From: Filomicrobium sp.
GTDB lineage: Bacteria > Pseudomonadota > Alphaproteobacteria > Rhizobiales > Hyphomicrobiaceae
DNA: 6,860 nucleotides
Direction: 5' to 3'
Assembly: GCA_030607105.1 (NCBI GenBank)
Contig: JAUWFF010000059.1
Location: 1-6,860, forward strand
Below the pieces are notes generated by a model that worked only from the letters and a program-made list of their open reading frames with translations, was not told where the DNA came from and did not search any database. This document shows positions 5,765-6,860 of the stretch, one piece after another. A program made the position numbers and the translations under genes. The first letter of the stretch is position 1, and the number at the start of each line of letters is the position of its first letter.

Positions 5765-6860
5765 CTAATTGGCCAGGGGTTTCGCCGTCGCATCGTAGGT
5801 GAGTTTTCCGTTCATCATGGTATAGACCACCTCAGTGTCGGCGACTTCTTCAGGCTTGACGTCGAACAGGTTCTTCTCGAGCACGACGAGGTCAGCCATC
5901 TTGTCGCTTTCGATCGAACCGATTTTCTTTTCCATGGCCATGCCGTAGGCGGCGCCAAGGGTGTGCGCCTTCAAGGCGAGCGCCAGCGGCAACTGAGCCT
6001 TGTTACCCCCGAGAGGCGGTTGCTTTGGATCGATCTGGCGCAACATACCACGTTGGATCGCAGCCAGCGGCCGGTACTCGGAAATGTAACCTGATACCGG
6101 CCAGTCAGAGCCAAACGAGACGTTGGCATCTGTATCAGCAATCGCCTTCATAGGGTACATCATGTTGACTCTCTCTTTGCCGAGCCGCTGCGTTGAAACC
6201 GATCTTATTAACGGGTCGCGCGACATCCAGCTTCCGGTTGAATCGTACGTAACGCCAAGTTCTTTAAAGCGTGCGTAATCATCAGGATGAACGAGGGTGC
6301 CGTGACTGACGACATTCCGGCGGTCACGCTCGGGGTTCGACTTTATGGCGCCTTCGACAGCATCCAAGAATTTGCGCGTGGCTAGGTCGCCGAAGCAATG
6401 GCAGACAGCATCGATCCCAAGTGCGTCTGCCCGTTTAATCGCATCGTTGAGAGCCTTATACGTGATGATCGGATTAACCACGAGGTCGGGCTTGTCAGTG
6501 TAGGGCTCCACGTACAAGGCGTTGTGTGAATCGTCGCCACCATCCATGTTGACCTTAAGCCGGTTGGCTTTGATGAGCGGAGTGTCAACTGTCTTTGAAA
6601 GCTCTTGAACAAATGGAACAGGATCAATCTCAGGATCATTCCAGTAATAGACACCGAGAAGGCGGATTGGCAGCTTGCCGGCCTTTTCGATGTCCTTGAA
6701 CATCTGGAAGCCCTCGTCCATGGACAGGCCCTGGATGCCGTAATCGTGGACCGACGTCAGCCCGGCGGCGGCAAATTTGCCGAGCCACTCGAGAACGCCC
6801 TGTTTGACGTAGTCTGGATTGATATCTACGAGGGCTGACAGGACTTGCATTTGCGCGGGT
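5765..6860 (-). CDS. Amidohydrolase, YtcJ-like Amidohydro_3 family (partial, 5' end outside window)
   Basis: Metal-dependent hydrolase of the amidohydrolase superfamily; 364 C-terminal residues of a protein usually 530-630 long. The frame stays open to the window edge, so the ATG at 6850 is almost surely internal and the N-terminal HxH metal site is missing from view. Counting from that methionine, visible motifs are GLTSVHDYGI (30-39), LKVNMDGG with Lys99 (98-105), HCFGD with His151 (151-155), VSHGTLVHPDD with His183 (181-191) and GSDWPV with Asp249 (247-252), the last being the classic metal-binding aspartate of the family. The C-terminal MADLVVLEKNLFDV (318-331) and VVYTMMNGKLTYD (341-353) rebuild the second beta-sandwich domain. 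Members act on amides, N-acyl compounds or similar C-N bonds; the substrate cannot be told. Ends with TAG at 5765. Family is secure, substrate and location unknown; the exported neighbour makes a periplasmic location possible. Confidence 0.92.
   Translation of the reverse strand, partial: PAQMQVLSALVDINPDYVKQGVLEWLGKFAAAGLTSVHDYGIQGLSMDEGFQMFKDIEKAGKLPIRLLGVYYWNDPEIDPVPFVQELSKTVDTPLIKANRLKVNMDGGDDSHNALYVEPYTDKPDLVVNPIITYKALNDAIKRADALGIDAVCHCFGDLATRKFLDAVEGAIKSNPERDRRNVVSHGTLVHPDDYARFKELGVTYDSTGSWMSRDPLIRSVSTQRLGKERVNMMYPMKAIADTDANVSFGSDWPVSGYISEYRPLAAIQRGMLRQIDPKQPPLGGNKAQLPLALALKAHTLGAAYGMAMEKKIGSIESDKMADLVVLEKNLFDVKPEEVADTEVVYTMMNGKLTYDATAKPLAN

Noticed and set aside
5698..5793. Longer start for the exported protein at 5793
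   Set aside because: It would place 32 residues ahead of a good signal peptide and overlap the amidohydrolase gene.
5765..6850. Complete amidohydrolase gene starting at 6850
   Set aside because: The frame is open to the window edge, no ribosome binding site can be seen, and the family's N-terminal metal-binding region is absent, so the gene is cut by the window.

Overview
The window reads as a chromosomal or replicon segment of an alphaproteobacterium, probably in the rhizobial order Hyphomicrobiales. This is inferred from moderately high GC, the style of the DctB/DctD/DctP proteins, and a small cysteine-motif protein resembling the alphaproteobacterial DUF6455 family. No marker gene fixes the species.

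Layout. Nearly everything lies on the minus strand, so the genes are best read from right to left. At the right edge is the C-terminal part of an amidohydrolase of the YtcJ/Amidohydro_3 type (5765-6860, cut by the window end). It is followed 67 bp later by a 200-residue exported protein of unknown function (5095-5697). Next comes a 427-bp stretch (4668-5094) with no secure gene: it holds one possible small minus-strand reading frame, a 12-bp perfect palindrome and a bulged hairpin. A small plus-strand gene of the DUF6455 type (4407-4667) diverges from dctB across a 204-bp spacer.

The left 60 percent is a C4-dicarboxylate module: dctB (sensor kinase, 2343-4202), dctD (sigma-54 activator, 991-2346, overlapping dctB by 4 bp through a GTGA junction), a 280-bp control region, and the first 236 codons of dctP (TRAP transporter solute-binding protein, cut by the window start). 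The control region contains a clear sigma-54 -24/-12 promoter (785-800). Upstream of it are two 16-bp direct repeats 34 bp apart (909-924 and 943-958), placed where activator sites for DctD would be expected.

How it works together (established for the families, inferred here): DctB senses dicarboxylate in the periplasm and phosphorylates DctD. DctD binds upstream sites, contacts RNA polymerase with sigma-54 through its GAFTGA loop and switches on dctP and the presumed dctQM genes outside the window. I see no evidence for a wholly new system. The most informative points are the readable sigma-54 control region, a cysteine cluster in the DNA-binding domain of DctD, the exported orphan protein beside the amidohydrolase, and the unexplained stretch between 4668 and 5094.
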